The notes under the pieces were generated by a model. The model saw nothing but the letters and a program-made list of their open reading frames with translations, did no database searches and was not told the DNA's origin. Position numbers and translations under genes: made by a program. This document shows positions 40,228 to 49,668 of a DNA stretch of 64,000 nucleotides, piece after piece. This DNA is from Rosistilla oblonga (GTDB taxonomy: Bacteria; Planctomycetota; Planctomycetia; Pirellulales; Pirellulaceae), in contig NZ_CP036292.1 in the NCBI RefSeq assembly GCF_007751715.1, positions 6,455,339-6,519,338 of the forward strand, in the 5' to 3' direction. The number at the start of each line of letters is the position of its first letter. Position 1 is the stretch's first letter.

Positions 40228-41444
40228 TCCAAAAGCTGTCGACGTCACTGCTAGAATCAACGGCTTCAAAGCCAAAAATCGGGCAAAAACACTACCGCGT
40301 GGCCGAAGTCGATCTGCCGCAACTCGACTTCCACGGCCGAATCGTTCGCGACCTCGAAGAGCTCGAATCGATCGCCGATCGCTGGCAGCGATTGATGGAA
40401 ACCGCGATCCAACCCAATCTATTCTTCGATCCCGATTTTCTGATCCCCGCGCTACGGCACCTGAACGATCGCGATGCGGCGGTGCTGGTGATCGAAGCCC
40501 CGCGGCGGATGCATCCCGAAGGGGATCCGGTCCTGTGCGGGCTGATGCCGTTGGTCGCGAAACGAATTTACGGCCTGCCATTGTCCGGCCGCGAAATCTG
40601 GAAACACGATCAGTGCTTCGATTGCACTCCGCTGTTACGCCGCGATTGCGCCGCCGAAGCCTGGCGGTTTGCGCTCGAATATTTGGCGACCGAGCAGGGC
40701 GTGCAATTGCTGAGCATGAATACGGTCAGCGGGCAGGAGCAATTTGCGAATCTGATCACCGATCATTTCTACGCCGCGTCGACGACAGTCTTCCACCGCG
40801 ACGCATTCACGCGAGCCTGCTTCCAGCCGGCCCCCGATGCGGAAACCTATCTGAATGCTCAAGTCTCCAAGAGCACGCGAAAGGGAACGCAGCGATTGAG
40901 TCGTAAGCTGGCCCAGCAAGGCGAACTGACAACGCGTTGCGCCGATCAAGACGACCACGCGACGTGGATCGAAGAGTACATCGCGTTGGAAGCGGCGGGA
41001 TGGAAGGGACGCCAAGGGACCGCGTTTGACAGCAGCGATGGATCTCGTGAATTCTTTCGCGAGATGGCAACGCGGATGCTGGAGAAGAACAAGATGCAGA
41101 TCCTCAAGGTTTCGCTCGACGATCGCCCGATCAGCATGATGTGCGATCTAGTGACATCCGAACGCGGGGCGCATTTCAAAACCACCTTCGACGAAACGCT
41201 ACACGAATATTCGCCCGGCTTGATCGCCGAACTCGAGAACATCCCGATCATGCACGACCGTGGACTGGAGATCGTCGATTCGTGCGCCGATCCGGACCAC
41301 TCGATGATCAACCGCGTCTGGCCCGACCGGATCCGATTTCAAAGTCTCGTCGTGGCATTGGGCGGCAAGCTGTCGCAACTCGCCGTGGCCAGCCTACCGA
41401 TGCTCCAGCTGGTTCGTCACTCATTTAAGAAGAAGGGAAAATAA
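40224..41444 (+). CDS. Second CelD/FemAB-like GNAT acyltransferase
   Basis: 406 residues from the ATG overlapping the preceding stop; the in-frame TTG/ATG before it lies inside the upstream gene. The Acetyltransf_6 core is visible: VSKSTRKGTQRLSRKLAQQG, YIALEAAGWKGRQGTAF, SMMCDLVTSERGAHFKTTFD, EYSPGLIAELENIP and DSCADPDHSMINRVWPDRI. It is longer than its neighbour and shares little obvious sequence, so the two are not a recent duplication. The cupin gene starts 1 bp after its stop. Substrate unknown. Confidence 0.78.
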   Translation: MIQKLSTSLLESTASKPKIGQKHYRVAEVDLPQLDFHGRIVRDLEELESIADRWQRLMETAIQPNLFFDPDFLIPALRHLNDRDAAVLVIEAPRRMHPEGDPVLCGLMPLVAKRIYGLPLSGREIWKHDQCFDCTPLLRRDCAAEAWRFALEYLATEQGVQLLSMNTVSGQEQFANLITDHFYAASTTVFHRDAFTRACFQPAPDAETYLNAQVSKSTRKGTQRLSRKLAQQGELTTRCADQDDHATWIEEYIALEAAGWKGRQGTAFDSSDGSREFFREMATRMLEKNKMQILKVSLDDRPISMMCDLVTSERGAHFKTTFDETLHEYSPGLIAELENIPIMHDRGLEIVDSCADPDHSMINRVWPDRIRFQSLVVALGGKLSQLAVASLPMLQLVRHSFKKKGK

Positions 41445-41445
41445 G

Positions 41446-42336
41446 ATGCTACAACCACTCCCCACCGCGCTCAGCCAAGACCATCTGTGCGACCTGGACC
41501 AGCAGAAGTTCATCGACGATTTCAATCGCCGTCCGTTTAAGATCGGACATCAATTGAGCGATCATCCGTTGTTCGCATTGGAATCGTTGATCGCACTGTC
41601 GAAAGACCTGCCGGCCGACCGCGTCGAATACAACGCTGGCAACCTGCCGGTATCACAAGACCCGACATCGACGCCACAAAACGGGCTGTCGGTGGAAGAG
41701 ACGATCCAACGCATCCAGCAGTGCCAATCTTGGTTGGTGTTGAAAAATGTCGAACTGAACAATCAGTATGGCGATCTGTTGGATCAATGCCTGGACCAAG
41801 TCAAGCCGCTGGCGGCGTTGGTCTCCGAAGGGATGACGCACAAGCAGGGCTTCATCTTCATTTCGTCTCCCGGTTCGGTGACGCCATTCCATATCGATCC
41901 GGAGAATAACTTCCTTCTGCAGATCCGCGGCACGAAGAAGGTCTGGATGTTCGGACAGAACGATCGCGAAGTCCTCCCCGAAACGCAGGTCGAAGACTTC
42001 TTCTCCGGCGCTCACCGGAACATGCAGTTCGAAGAACGATTCCGCGAGCGTGGCGAGCAGTTCGATCTGTCGCCCGGCGAAGGTTTGCACTTCCCCGTCG
42101 TGGCGCCGCACTACGTCGAAAATGGCCCCGAGGTCTCGGTCTCGTTCAGCATCACCTTCCAGACCCAAGACTCCTCGGATCGGCAAACCCTTCATCGCTT
42201 CAACCGCCACCTGCGACGGATCGGTTTGACTCCGTCGAACGTCGGCGAGCGTCCCGGTCGCGACAACGCAAAATTGGCGATGTTGCGGACGCTGCGGAAG
42301 GTGAAGAACATCGTGCGACAGCCCGCCGACGCGTAG
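41446..42336 (+). CDS. JmjC/Cupin_8-like oxygenase
   Basis: 296 residues beginning 1 bp after the upstream stop. The JmjC-type cupin core has FHIDPENNFLLQIRGTKKVW with iron ligands His149 and Asp151, and the distal His in VVAPHYVENGP (His222). The region TPFH is typical of Cupin_8 hydroxylases that act on proteins or small molecules with 2-oxoglutarate. Together with two acyltransferases it forms a compact three-gene operon. The product could be a modified amino-acid, peptide or sugar component; this is speculation. The 3' end runs into family B repeats. Confidence 0.78.
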   Translation: MLQPLPTALSQDHLCDLDQQKFIDDFNRRPFKIGHQLSDHPLFALESLIALSKDLPADRVEYNAGNLPVSQDPTSTPQNGLSVEETIQRIQQCQSWLVLKNVELNNQYGDLLDQCLDQVKPLAALVSEGMTHKQGFIFISSPGSVTPFHIDPENNFLLQIRGTKKVWMFGQNDREVLPETQVEDFFSGAHRNMQFEERFRERGEQFDLSPGEGLHFPVVAPHYVENGPEVSVSFSITFQTQDSSDRQTLHRFNRHLRRIGLTPSNVGERPGRDNAKLAMLRTLRKVKNIVRQPADA

Positions 42337-42342
42337 CCGTTA

Positions 42343-42437
42343 CCCAGGCCTTCTGCCTGGGCTATGCAAATTGCTGGACCTTCGGCCCGCGATGGGAGCC
42401 GAAATCCCATTCGCAGGCCTGGAGCCTGGGTTACAAA
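42343..42437. repeat. Family B repeat unit with hairpin, convergent gap
   Basis: CCCAGGC-CTTCT-GCCTGGG (42343-42361) forms a 7-bp hairpin, followed by GCTATGCAAATTGCTGGACC and a second CCTGGAGCCTGGG word. It lies between the cupin gene (+) and LolD-like gene (-) and may end both. Confidence 0.6.
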
Positions 42438-42470
42438 AACTTGCTGGGCCGTTCAGCCCGCCAACACGCG

Positions 42471-43154
42471 TTAGGCCGCTTTGGCGGTGGCGACTTCTTG
42501 CGTCACGCCGGCGACCAGGCGAATCGTTCGGTTGGCGAACGACGCGGTTTGGGCATCGTGAGTGACCATCACGATTGTGCGGCCATCGTTGTGGAACTCG
42601 GTCAGATATTCCATCACTTGCACGCGGGTCTCGGCATCAAGGTTTCCCGTCGGTTCGTCGGCCAAGATGATCTGAGGATCGTTGGCCAACGTCCGCGCCA
42701 GTGCGACGCGTTGTTGTTGCCCTTGACTCATCTCCGACGGTCGGTGATCGCTGCGGTCGGCGAGACCGACGCGGTCCAACAGCTCCAACGCGTGCTCTCG
42801 CTGCTGTTGAGCGCTCAGACCCGACAGCATCAGCGGGATCTGCACGTTTTCACATGCGGAGAGCCAATGGATCAGATTGAACGACTGGAATACGAAGCCG
42901 ATCTTTTCGCGCCGCAGCTCCGCTCGGCTCTCGATCGAAAGATCGTACAGCGACTGGCCATCGAGCATGATCTGGCCGGTCGTGGGAGCCAACATGCCTC
43001 CCAACACCGACAGCAACGTCGTCTTTCCGCTGCCGCTGGGACCAACGATCGCGATGAAGTCGTTGTCGGCGATTTCGAGATTGGAGTCGTCCAGAGCGGT
43101 CACGATTTGACCGCGACGCTGGTACGTATGAGTGACCGATTGCAAGCGATACAT
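42471..43154 (-). CDS. ABC transporter ATP-binding protein, LolD/MacB type
   Basis: 227 residues; GGAAAG ~6 bp upstream supports ATG 43154. Walker [17 protein letters not shown], signature [16 protein letters not shown] (MSQGQ instead of LSGGQ, as in many LolD relatives), Walker [13 protein letters not shown] and H-loop VTHD. It pairs with the FtsX-type permease 62 bp upstream in transcription. LolCDE-like pairs either extract lipoproteins or drive efflux/metal export by mechanotransmission; the neighbourhood suggests a metal-related role. Confidence 0.92.
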   Translation of the reverse strand: MYRLQSVTHTYQRRGQIVTALDDSNLEIADNDFIAIVGPSGSGKTTLLSVLGGMLAPTTGQIMLDGQSLYDLSIESRAELRREKIGFVFQSFNLIHWLSACENVQIPLMLSGLSAQQQREHALELLDRVGLADRSDHRPSEMSQGQQQRVALARTLANDPQIILADEPTGNLDAETRVQVMEYLTEFHNDGRTIVMVTHDAQTASFANRTIRLVAGVTQEVATAKAA

Positions 43155-43216
43155 GACAGTCTTTCCTAGGAATTGAGTGAATTGATTTGTAGTGAGGGTT
43201 CGCGATCGCGCGCGAA

Positions 43217-44449
43217 TCAGGCGTCGTTGAACACCAGGCAGGGATCGACTCCCGCGGCGCGGCGAGCTGGCAGCAGGCTGGCCAACACGGCGACGACCGT
43301 GGCGGTGGCCATCCCAACCCCAAGCAGGCTGGGCATCGGTTGGACGTGAACGCCCAACAATTGAGGTCCCAGGATCGCGGCCAGGATCGTTCCGGCAGCG
43401 AACCCGCCGACACCGCCGGCCAAGCCCAACAGCGTCGCTTTGCCCAAGAACATTTTGGTGACGAAGCCGCGCGAGGCCCCCAGGGCCATCAACGTGCCGA
43501 TCTCTTTGCGGCGTTCGGTCACGTTGGCGTACATCACGCTAGCGATGCTCGCTCCGCCGACCAACAACAGGATCGAAAAGAAGACCCACGACAATCGCGA
43601 CATCAGACCGTTGACGGCGATCTGAGTTTCGACCACTTGGGCGATCGTGATCACTCGCGTGTCGGGCAGCTCCGCCGAAAGGTTGCCGATCAATCCGCCG
43701 GCTGCTTCTTCGCAGCAGGCCATGATCTCGATCACGTTCACAACCGGGCCCGCTTCGGAGAGATCTTGCACGCTGTGCAGGTGAGCGAAGACGCGGCCGT
43801 CATCGATCGTTCCGGTCGAGGGCAAGATCGTCAACACTTCAAATTCTTCTCCCAGCAACGGCAGCTTGTCGCCGACATTGGCTCCCAATTGCGTGGCGAT
43901 ATCGCGTCCCAAGATCACATCGCGATCGCCCAGTTCGTCGATCGTGCGATTGGTCGCCAAGGAATCGGGATCGCTACCGCCAGCCGAAGGAACCGAAGCT
44001 GTGGGAGCACAGCAACCGGCGTCGGTGCCGACGGCATTGGTCAGCATTCCCAGCCCCTGCCAAGCCGATTTAGCTTGGAATTCGCTTCGCGGCAAGATTC
44101 CGGTCAGCGTCACCGGAATCGAATCGACCTCCGCGGCGACGCACAGTTTGGGAGCCAGATTTTCGACGCCCGCCATCCGGGCCAAAGCCAACCGCGTGAC
44201 ATACTCTTCGGGCATCGTGTGGCCATGCATGTCGGCCGAATAATAATCTTGCAAGCTAACGTTCGGTGGCAGCACCAGCACGTTGGCTCCCAACGATTCC
44301 ATGTCGCCAGCGATCTTCCGTTCCGAGAAAACTGTGATGTTCTGGATCGCGACGAGCGCCGTCACGCCAAGCGTTACCGCTAACAGGCTGGTCAACATCG
44401 GGGTCGGCCGCTGCCACAGTTCTTTCCAAATCATGGACTTCAGTTGCAT
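43217..44449 (-). CDS. FtsX/LolE-like ABC transporter permease with paired-cysteine insertions
   Basis: 410 residues from ATG 44449, with AAGGAAC ~9 bp upstream; the open frame begins at 44509. Four predicted helices: one near the N terminus ([17 protein letters not shown]) and three C-terminal ([58 protein letters not shown]), with a large extracytoplasmic MacB-like domain between. That domain carries [14 protein letters not shown] and [13 protein letters not shown], two Cys-Cys pairs unusual for this family and possibly metal or disulfide sites. Upstream on the same strand is a thioredoxin-like exported protein, separated by three palindromes. Confidence 0.88.
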   Translation of the reverse strand: MQLKSMIWKELWQRPTPMLTSLLAVTLGVTALVAIQNITVFSERKIAGDMESLGANVLVLPPNVSLQDYYSADMHGHTMPEEYVTRLALARMAGVENLAPKLCVAAEVDSIPVTLTGILPRSEFQAKSAWQGLGMLTNAVGTDAGCCAPTASVPSAGGSDPDSLATNRTIDELGDRDVILGRDIATQLGANVGDKLPLLGEEFEVLTILPSTGTIDDGRVFAHLHSVQDLSEAGPVVNVIEIMACCEEAAGGLIGNLSAELPDTRVITIAQVVETQIAVNGLMSRLSWVFFSILLLVGGASIASVMYANVTERRKEIGTLMALGASRGFVTKMFLGKATLLGLAGGVGGFAAGTILAAILGPQLLGVHVQPMPSLLGVGMATATVVAVLASLLPARRAAGVDPCLVFNDA

Positions 44450-44526
44450 GGATTCCGTTCCTTGAGAGTGCGTTACGTTTTTCGTATTTCGTGGGAGATG
44501 TTTTTCCACGCCGGGGAGCCGCTCGT

Positions 44527-44692
44527 ATCCGCCAAACGCAATCGGTTTGGCGGATCATCGGGCGAGGAGGCCGCGGCGTTTCCTGCGACGCAGATTCTAG
44601 TGCTGCGTCAACACTAGAATTCAGGGTAGTGGACGAGGTCACGAGTCCTTTCGCGCCAGAGATTATGGGGACTCGTGACCTCGTCCACTACC
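44527..44692. repeat. Three consecutive palindromes
   Basis: (1) ATCCGCCAAAC/GTTTGGCGGAT, 11-bp arms, 44527-44555. (2) ATTCTAGTG/CACTAGAAT, 9-bp arms with 9-nt loop, 44594-44620. (3) GGTAGTGGACGAGGTCACGA + GTCC and its perfect inverse, 24-bp arms at 44625-44648 and 44669-44692, 20-nt loop. They fill the gap after the stop at 44724 (minus) and before the permease gene. Confidence 0.8.
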
Positions 44693-44723
44693 ATCAGTCC
44701 TCAAATCAAAGTTTGACAAACCA

Positions 44724-45500
44724 CTAGCGGCGAGCGGGTTGGGAAGCGCCAGCCGATTTGTGATGCTTGCAATTTTCGTCGTCACAGCATTTGCCCGCCG
44801 CAGCCAGCTTTTGAGCCAACGTGCTGTGGGTGACGCTGCCGTTGTAGATCCCGATCATCACGCCCGGAGGCGCCATGAAAGCGACGACCGAGGTGGGTTG
44901 ATCGGTGCGAACCTTCAATTGCTTCAGAAACTTCGCTTCGCCCGGATCGTTGGCTTCCACGGTGACGATGGTCGAGCGATCCTGGTAGAGCGAGTCGGCC
45001 ACGAATTGGCGAACTCCCATCGGAATCGCTGCCCCCGCCGTTGGCTGAGCACACAGCAGGACGATCTTTTTGTCCTGCAACGCTTTGAGGCACTTCGCTT
45101 GTCCGGGCGAGACGATCGCCGATGTCAATTGGTTCCCGGTGACGCGTTGCGGGAAGACGCTGCAGACGGCGCCGTTGGGAGCCAACACGGCGACCGCTGG
45201 CATCGGCAAACGCGTGGCATCAAATCGTTTCACGAGATCGCGTTCGGCGACATCCGTGATCTGCACGGGCAGGATCGCCGCATCGCGTCGCTCGGCAAAG
45301 GTCGATTGCAATACGCCGTGCATGCTTTGCGTGGCAGCATCGTTGTTGCGATAGAACAGGATGTAGGCGAACTGTTGATTATTGGCGACGGTGTCGAGCA
45401 TCTGCTCGACAGGGCTGGCCCCACGAGCGGTTGAACTCTGGACAAGGCAAGTGGCGATCAGAGTCAACGTCAGTGCGAACTTGGTGACATTCCGTGTCAT
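44724..45500 (-). CDS. Secreted thioredoxin-fold-like protein with Cys/His tail
   Basis: 258 residues from ATG 45500; AAAGGA lies 8 bp upstream (ATG 45509 is the alternative). Signal peptide near residues 1-28 (cleavage after ARGA). The mature part has two repeats with a thioredoxin-like alpha/beta pattern (QQFAYILFYRNNDAATQSMH; PVQITDVAERDLVKRFDATR; LPMPAVAVLAPNG with cis-Pro-like turn) but no CxxC. The C terminus CCDDENCKHHK looks metal-binding. It is the first gene in a block with an ABC pair downstream and a His-rich lipoprotein and CusAB upstream, so periplasmic metal handling is plausible. No named family assigned. Confidence 0.7.
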   Translation of the reverse strand: MTRNVTKFALTLTLIATCLVQSSTARGASPVEQMLDTVANNQQFAYILFYRNNDAATQSMHGVLQSTFAERRDAAILPVQITDVAERDLVKRFDATRLPMPAVAVLAPNGAVCSVFPQRVTGNQLTSAIVSPGQAKCLKALQDKKIVLLCAQPTAGAAIPMGVRQFVADSLYQDRSTIVTVEANDPGEAKFLKQLKVRTDQPTSVVAFMAPPGVMIGIYNGSVTHSTLAQKLAAAGKCCDDENCKHHKSAGASQPARR

Positions 45501-45625
45501 GGTTTGCATCCTTTGATAGCTGCCGAGGTGTCGATCCGATCAGAACCCGCTCGGCAATCGGGGTCTGGCCAAAATAGTGTGCTGAGAACCGACGTTCGCG
45601 ATCCTCAAGTGGCTACTCTCTACTC

Positions 45626-46147
45626 TCAGTGATCGTGTTCGTCGTGGTTTTCTCCATCGTGATCGTGATGGATCGTCCCGCGATACGATTTGCCATTGAT
45701 GCTCAACACCAATCGCGGCTCGGCTCCCTCTTCGTCTAGGTCTGCCGCTAGTTCTTTATCGGCTGAAACGAACCGCGAGGATTGGCCTTCTGGATCGTTC
45801 TCGTCGGGGGAGGCTGCTAGCAGAAACTGTTCAGGCGTTCCATCGTGAGTGGCATTGATCGCGATCTCCGTCGCCGCGATCGGCACCTGCGCTGTGGCTG
45901 CCGAATCGAGCACATAAATCGTGACCGTCCCCGCAGCGTCGTCGTGAACCAGTTCAGCGTGGTATTCCTCGTTGCCCAATTCGATCAACGAACCGTGATG
46001 CGGGCCCTCGGTGGGATGAGCATGGGCGGCCTCTCCTTGATGTGCGTCGGCCGCCTCGGAATTGGCGGTGGGTGCGGGTTTGCAGCCGGTCAGGCTGATG
46101 GCAAGGCATGTGAAGCCGATGGCGAACGTGGTAGTCAGTTTCTTCAT
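45626..46147 (-). CDS. His-rich lipoprotein, putative metal-binding
   Basis: 173 residues. Lipoprotein signal with AISLTGC (Cys22). The mature N terminus is His-rich (AHQGEAAHAHPTEGPHHG) and the C terminus ends GTIHHDHDGENHDEHDH. Between lie beta strands (YHAELVHDDAAGTVTIYVLD; AATEIAINATHDGTPEQFLL). The His clusters at both ends suggest a metal chaperone or buffer of the outer or cytoplasmic membrane. It lies 281 bp downstream of cusA on the same strand. Similar lipoproteins accompany CzcCBA/CusCBA loci in planctomycetes, but this is from general knowledge. Confidence 0.75.
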   Translation of the reverse strand: MKKLTTTFAIGFTCLAISLTGCKPAPTANSEAADAHQGEAAHAHPTEGPHHGSLIELGNEEYHAELVHDDAAGTVTIYVLDSAATAQVPIAATEIAINATHDGTPEQFLLAASPDENDPEGQSSRFVSADKELAADLDEEGAEPRLVLSINGKSYRGTIHHDHDGENHDEHDH

Positions 46148-46292
46148 AGTGTGCTCCAGTGAATACGCTATTTTTCAGTTGGGGGTGAGAGCAAAACGCA
46201 ACAGGTTTTGCTAGCCATTCGATTGCTAGCGATTTGTTCAACCAACGCGTTGCTCGTGTTGAGCGACCGCATCGGCAAGGGGGTGAAAATTC

Positions 46293-46406
46293 GTAGCGGA
46301 ACTCGTCAAGAGTTTCGGGCAACTCGTCAAATTTCCCGTAGCGGAACTCGTCAAGAGTTTCGAAGGACAACCGCCGGGGAACGAAAGTCTTGACGACTTC
46401 CGCTAC
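46293..46406. repeat. Family E inverted repeat, one intact copy plus one half copy
   Basis: GTAGCGGAACTCGTCAAGAG + TTTCG at 46293-46317 and again at 46338-46362, then the inverse CGAAAGTCTTGACGACTTCC + GCTAC at 46382-46406. The arms of 46338-46406 match at 23 of 25 positions. It lies past the cusA stop. An interrupted copy is at 25540-25729. Confidence 0.8.
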
Positions 46407-46428
46407 GGGGAAACAAACAGGTGTTGGG

Positions 46429-49400
46429 TTATGGGACCACCGGTGTCGTGAGCGGTGGATGGTTCGTTGTTGATTCGTGGTCCAGATCATCCGACTCTTC
46501 TGTCAGCTCCAATTCGTTGCCCGATTCTTCGACAACGCGGCGGGCTTCATCGATTCCGAACAGCCAGAACAGAGCGGGGTGAACAAAAAAGTCGAGCATG
46601 GTCGAACTGATCAGTCCGCCCAGGATGACTGTCGCCACCGGGTAGAGGATCTCTTTGCCCGGTTCGCCAGCCGCCATGACCAGCGGAACCAGTCCGATCC
46701 CCGAGGTGAGCGCGGTCATCAAGACGGGAGCCAAGCGTTCCAAGCCGGCGCGAACGATCATCTCCTGAGTCCAGTCTTCGCCTTCGTGGCGGACCAGGTG
46801 CAGGTAGTGGTTGAGCAGCAGGATTCCGTTTCGCGACGCGATTCCGGCCAGCGAAATGAAGCCGACCATCGCGGCGACGGTCAGCGTCTGGCCAGTCACC
46901 ACCAATGCGATCACCGACCCGATGAACGCCATCGGCAGGGCGGCCATCACTTGCAGCGAAAGGTTGACGCTGCGGAACATCGTGAACAGGACCAAGAAGA
47001 CGCCGACCAATGAGACGGCAAACAGGGCTCCGATCACGCGCGACGCCGATTGCTGGCTCTCGAACTGGCCGCTGTACTGGACGAAATAGCCCGGCGGCAG
47101 CGAGGCCACGACCGGCGCGACCCGTTGCTGAATATCTTGCACCACATCGACGACGCCGCGATCGGCGACGTTGCATTGCAGTACGATCCGTCGGCGAACG
47201 TTCTCGCGGTTGATCGTGTTGGGGCCCCCCGATTCGTAGATCTTCGCGACAGCTTCCAACGGCAGCATGCCGCCATCTTTCAGGTTGATCGTCAAGCGTC
47301 GCAATGACTGCAGATTTTCGCGGTAGTCTTCGTCCAGGCGGATCAGCAAATCGAAGGTCCGCTGGCCGATCAGGACTTCGGAAACGACCTGTCCATTCAT
47401 CGCGGTCTCGATAAATTCGTTCACCTCCGCAGGCGTCAGTCCATGGACAAGCAGTTTGTCGCGGTCCAGTTCGATCCGCAATTGCGGGATCGTCACCTGC
47501 GGTTCGACCATCAGGTCTTTCACTCCCGCGATCGTCCCAATCGCCGACTGCATCTCCTCCGCCTTGCGACGCAGCGTGTCGAGATCGTCGCCATAGATTT
47601 TGATACCGATCTGAGCTTTGACGCCCGAGAGCATGTGCGAAATCAGGTGGGCGATCGGTTGTTCGACAGCAGTCACGATGCCGGGGATATCGGCCATCGC
47701 TTCGCGGATCTCTTCCAGTTGCGACTCGCGCGGCCGAGGCGATTCGGGATCCAGTTCCAGGATGAACTCGCTCATGTTCACCCCCTCGGCATGTTCGTCC
47801 AGTTCGGCTCTACCGGTCCGGCGAATGAACTGCTGGACATCGTCGATCTGTTGCAGCCGCTGTTCGACACGTTGGGCGATCTGATTCGATGTCTCCAACG
47901 AAGTCCCCGGCGGCAGCACGACGTTCAACTGAACTGCTCCCTCGTTAAACGGCGGCAGAAAATCGCGTTCCAGGCTGTACGCAAACAGCCCCGCCAACGC
48001 GACCAGCATCGCGGTGACTGTCAGGTTCAATCGCGGCAGTCGCAGGCTGAATCGAATCACGCGGTCGCCGATCCATTTGATCCCCCGCAGCAGCAAGCCA
48101 TCCCGCTCCTGCTCGGTAAACTTTTGCTTGCCCAACAACCAATAGGAGAGCACGGGCGTGACGGTCAACGAGACCAGCAGCGACGACAAGATCGAGACGA
48201 TGTAGGCGATCCCCAGTGGCGCGAACAGCCGCCCCTCCATGCCCGTGAGTGCAAACAATGGAATGAAGACCAGGATCACGATCATCGTGCCGAAGACGAT
48301 CGAGTTGCGGATCTCGACGCTGGCGCGGAACACGACCAACAGCGGCGGCTTCGGATTCGCGAGGGCTCGGTTTTCTTTCAGCCGTCGGAAAATATTTTCG
48401 ACGTCGACGATCGCGTCGTCGACAAGTTCGCCGATCGCCACCGCCAGTCCGCCCAGCGTCATCGTGTTGATCGAGATTCCGAAGAACGAAAAGACGATCG
48501 CTGTCATCACCAACGACAACGGGATTGCGGTCAGCGTGATGAAGGTCGTGCGAACGTTCATCAAGAACAAAAACAGGATGATCACGACCAGGAATCCGCC
48601 GTCGCGAAGCGCTTCGACCACGTTGGCGATCGCCCGATCGATGAACGATTTCTGCGTGTACAACGGTTCGATCCGCAGCCCCTCGGGCAACGAAGGACGT
48701 AGATCGTCGATCGCCGCCAGGACGTCATCGGTCACGCGGCGAGTGTCGGCTCCGGGCTGCTTGTTGATCGTCAGAATAACTGCAGGGCCGCCGGAAAACT
48801 CACCTTCGTCATCGCGCAGATAGGCGGCGCTGTCGCCGCGGCGAACCTGCGGCCCAGCGACGACAGTGGCAATCTGGCCCAACGCGATCGGTCGGCCTTC
48901 CCGCATCGTGACGACAACTTTTTGCAGATCCTCGATCGACTGAACGCGTCCCAACGCGCGGACCAGCAATTCGTTGGGCCCCTGTTCATCCAGGTAGCCG
49001 CCGGTCGCGTTTTCGTTGCTGTTCTGGACCGCTTGTTTCACTTCGTGTAACGCCACGCCAAATCGCAGCATCGCATCAGGATCGACCAGCACTTGGAACT
49101 GCTTGCGCCCCCCTCCCATCGTGAAGACTTGCGAGACGCCGGGGATCGTCAGCAACCGTTGCCGCACGACCCAGTCGCCCAACGTACGCAGCTCCAACGG
49201 CGGCGTGCTGTCATCCTCGCTCCACATCCCCAACATCAGGATCTGGCCCATGATCGATGAGATCGGTGCCAGCGTTGGCTTGACGCCTTCCGGCATCCGC
49301 TCTTGGACCAATTGCAGCCGTTCGTTGACGATCTGGCGGTCGTTGTAGATGTCGGTGCCCCAGTCGAATTCGACATAGATCACCGAGATCCCGACGCCCG

Positions 49401-49656
49401 ACGCGCTGCGAACCGCTTGCACGCCGTTGGCTCCGTTCATCGTCGTTTCGATCGGAAACGTGATCAACGTCTCGACCTCTTCGGGGGCAAGCCCCGGTGC
49501 TTCGGTCATGATCACGACTCGCGGTCGGTTCAGGTCCGGAAACACATCGATCTGCGAATGCATCGCTTGCCAGGTTCCATAACCGACAAGAAACAATGCA
49601 GCGGCGATCACCAGCAACCGCTGGTGGAGCGCGAATCGGATGATTGCGTTTAACAT
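46429..49656 (-). CDS. Heavy-metal RND efflux pump, CusA/CzcA family
   Basis: 1075 residues, full length for a heavy-metal RND pump. Visible: N-terminal helix then PGLAPEEVETLITFPIETTM, the TM4 acidic region GGLAVAIGELVDDAIVDVEN with the Asp residues used for proton relay, PLFALTGMEGRLFAPL, DFLPPFNEGAVQLNVVLPPG and the C-terminal FISLAGIASRNGILLLNHY. Cation substrate is Cu/Ag or Co/Zn/Cd; the TM4 pattern alone does not settle it. It follows the membrane-fusion gene by 12 bp. No outer-membrane channel (CusC/TolC) gene is nearby. The C-terminal tail is acidic (ELTEESDDLDHE). Confidence 0.94.
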   Translation of the reverse strand: MLNAIIRFALHQRLLVIAAALFLVGYGTWQAMHSQIDVFPDLNRPRVVIMTEAPGLAPEEVETLITFPIETTMNGANGVQAVRSASGVGISVIYVEFDWGTDIYNDRQIVNERLQLVQERMPEGVKPTLAPISSIMGQILMLGMWSEDDSTPPLELRTLGDWVVRQRLLTIPGVSQVFTMGGGRKQFQVLVDPDAMLRFGVALHEVKQAVQNSNENATGGYLDEQGPNELLVRALGRVQSIEDLQKVVVTMREGRPIALGQIATVVAGPQVRRGDSAAYLRDDEGEFSGGPAVILTINKQPGADTRRVTDDVLAAIDDLRPSLPEGLRIEPLYTQKSFIDRAIANVVEALRDGGFLVVIILFLFLMNVRTTFITLTAIPLSLVMTAIVFSFFGISINTMTLGGLAVAIGELVDDAIVDVENIFRRLKENRALANPKPPLLVVFRASVEIRNSIVFGTMIVILVFIPLFALTGMEGRLFAPLGIAYIVSILSSLLVSLTVTPVLSYWLLGKQKFTEQERDGLLLRGIKWIGDRVIRFSLRLPRLNLTVTAMLVALAGLFAYSLERDFLPPFNEGAVQLNVVLPPGTSLETSNQIAQRVEQRLQQIDDVQQFIRRTGRAELDEHAEGVNMSEFILELDPESPRPRESQLEEIREAMADIPGIVTAVEQPIAHLISHMLSGVKAQIGIKIYGDDLDTLRRKAEEMQSAIGTIAGVKDLMVEPQVTIPQLRIELDRDKLLVHGLTPAEVNEFIETAMNGQVVSEVLIGQRTFDLLIRLDEDYRENLQSLRRLTINLKDGGMLPLEAVAKIYESGGPNTINRENVRRRIVLQCNVADRGVVDVVQDIQQRVAPVVASLPPGYFVQYSGQFESQQSASRVIGALFAVSLVGVFLVLFTMFRSVNLSLQVMAALPMAFIGSVIALVVTGQTLTVAAMVGFISLAGIASRNGILLLNHYLHLVRHEGEDWTQEMIVRAGLERLAPVLMTALTSGIGLVPLVMAAGEPGKEILYPVATVILGGLISSTMLDFFVHPALFWLFGIDEARRVVEESGNELELTEESDDLDHESTTNHPPLTTPVVP

Positions 49657-49668
49657 GTGCGATGCCCT

